A stretch of 15,922 nt of DNA from assembly GCA_002435835.1 (NCBI GenBank), contig DIVM01000001.1:1-15922 (forward strand), in the 5' to 3' direction. This DNA comes from Firmicutes bacterium UBA6132 (lineage in GTDB: Bacteria > Bacillota_A > Clostridia > Tissierellales > Sedimentibacteraceae). Below, piece by piece: positions 15,316-15,922 of this stretch (position 1 is its first letter; each line of letters opens with the position of its first letter). Made by a program: the position numbers and the translations under genes. The notes beneath the pieces are model-generated. The model was not told the DNA's origin. It ran no database searches and worked only from the letters and a program-made list of their open reading frames with translations.

Positions 15316-15807
15316 ATGTTTATTAAAACTGGGTTAGCATCAAATGATATGGTGGAATCAAAATTGCCATCCAAAGAAAGAAGAGAGCAGGGACCATATG
15401 CAATATTCGAGTGTTTTCAAGAAATACCATGTAATCCTTGTTCAACTGTATGTAAGTTAAATGCAGTAAAGGATTTTAAAAATATAAATGATATTCCAGA
15501 GATTAATTATGATAAATGTACAGGCTGCGCAATGTGCGTAAGCATTTGCCCGGGTTTGTCCTGTTTTGTAATAGATGAGACATATTCTGATGACGAAGTT
15601 ATGATTAAAATGCCTTATGAATTTTTACCTTTACCAGAAATAAACAGTATTGTAAATGCCTTGGATCGAGAAGGAAAAGCAATAGGAGATGCGAAGGTAT
15701 TAAAGGTGCAAGATAATAAGAAATTAGACCATACAAATATAATTACTATTTCGGTTACAAAAGAAATATTTCTCGATGTCAGAAACATAGGATTGGAGGA
15801 GAAATAA
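15316..15807 (+). CDS. Ferredoxin-like [4Fe-4S] electron-transfer subunit
   Basis: This 163-aa protein has two Cys groups. The first is C33-x5-C39-x2-C42-x3-C46 (FECFQEIPCNPCSTVC) and the second is C68-x2-C71-x2-C74-x3-C78-P, the classic ferredoxin motif, with an extra C83. The second group together with C46 should hold one [4Fe-4S] cluster. C39, C42 and C78, with C33 or C83, may hold another. It resembles the 4Fe-4S component found next to the FAD subunit in proline/hydroxyproline-dehydrogenase-like clusters of anaerobes. AGGAGGTG at 15304-15311 overlaps the stop of the preceding gene and gives a 4-base spacer to the ATG at 15316. The C-terminal half (about 85-163) has no motif I recognise. 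Its job is probably to pass electrons between the flavoproteins or to a soluble acceptor. Confidence 0.82.
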   Translation: MFIKTGLASNDMVESKLPSKERREQGPYAIFECFQEIPCNPCSTVCKLNAVKDFKNINDIPEINYDKCTGCAMCVSICPGLSCFVIDETYSDDEVMIKMPYEFLPLPEINSIVNALDREGKAIGDAKVLKVQDNKKLDHTNIITISVTKEIFLDVRNIGLEEK

Positions 15808-15808
15808 G

Positions 15809-15922
15809 ATGGATGAAAAAAATATATATTTATGTCGTTGTGAAAACTTTACTTTAAAAGAATTACATGATTTATTGGACTCTGGAATTACATCTATGGA
15901 AGAAATTAAGAGATTATCCCGT
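15809..15922 (+). CDS. BFD-like [2Fe-2S] protein, N-terminal part, cut by the window end
   Basis: The first 38 codons are present and the gene continues beyond the right edge. The peptide has C9-R-C11 followed by a TLKELHDLLDSGITSMEEIKR helix pair, which is the first half of a BFD-like [2Fe-2S] domain (usual pattern C-x-C, about 30 residues, then C-x2-5-C). The second Cys pair would lie outside. In HcnB-type flavoproteins this domain is normally fused to the C terminus of the FAD subunit. Here it starts a separate gene, 1 base after the stop of the ferredoxin-like gene, with GGAGGA at 15795-15800 as ribosome site. It may be a small stand-alone protein or the N terminus of a larger one. Confidence 0.75.
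   Translation, partial: MDEKNIYLCRCENFTLKELHDLLDSGITSMEEIKRLSR

Overview
The base composition is very low in G+C, with individual sbcC lines near 15% by hand count. The strong AGGAGG-type ribosome sites, an SbcCD pair of Firmicutes type and a sigma-54-controlled iron-sulfur/flavin oxidoreductase cluster all point to an anaerobic, amino-acid-fermenting member of the Clostridia/Tissierellia. The species cannot be named from this window.

Layout. Positions 1-73 are the last codons of an ABC-exporter-type gene, followed by a terminator. Next, reading right, come sbcD and sbcC (273-4977), an overlapping pair for the SbcCD double-strand-break nuclease, with their own sigma-A-type promoter. A long hairpin at 4998-5046 separates them from a convergent gene (5117-7792, minus strand) for a soluble histidine kinase with about five PAS domains and no partner response regulator nearby. 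A divergent intergenic region (7793-8061) carries one plausible sigma-A-type promoter for the kinase and one for the next gene, plus two inverted repeats that could be operators.

Two tandem paralogous sigma-54 activators follow (8062-9846 and 9898-11673). Each has a Cys-containing N-terminal sensor, a PAS-like region, an AAA+ domain and a Fis-type HTH. After a strong terminator lies a gene-poor stretch of about 600 bases. It contains AT-rich palindromes at typical enhancer distance, a near-consensus -24/-12 sigma-54 promoter (12008-12023), and a 24-codon ORF with its own ribosome site plus a second short peptide-like stretch that may be remains of a deleted gene.

The sigma-54 promoter reads toward a PutP-like sodium/solute symporter (12303-13802), which is much richer in G+C than its surroundings and ends in a GC-rich hairpin. 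After it comes the start of a redox operon: a plant-type [2Fe-2S] protein, an FAD/NAD(P) disulfide-type oxidoreductase, a ferredoxin-like [4Fe-4S] protein, and a BFD-like [2Fe-2S] protein cut by the window end. This is the subunit set of multi-subunit dye-linked amine/imino-acid dehydrogenases (archaeal L-proline dehydrogenase, bacterial hydroxyproline dehydrogenase, HcnABC and opine oxidase relatives).

Working model (inference): a small amino or imino acid is sensed by one or both activators. These switch on sigma-54 transcription of the importer, and possibly of the dehydrogenase that oxidises the substrate and hands electrons to iron-sulfur carriers. The catalytic DAO-type subunit would be expected just beyond the right edge. 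No wholly unknown system can be shown from sequence alone. The freshest parts are the paired Cys-sensor activators, the split dehydrogenase architecture, and the possible gene relic behind the sigma-54 promoter.
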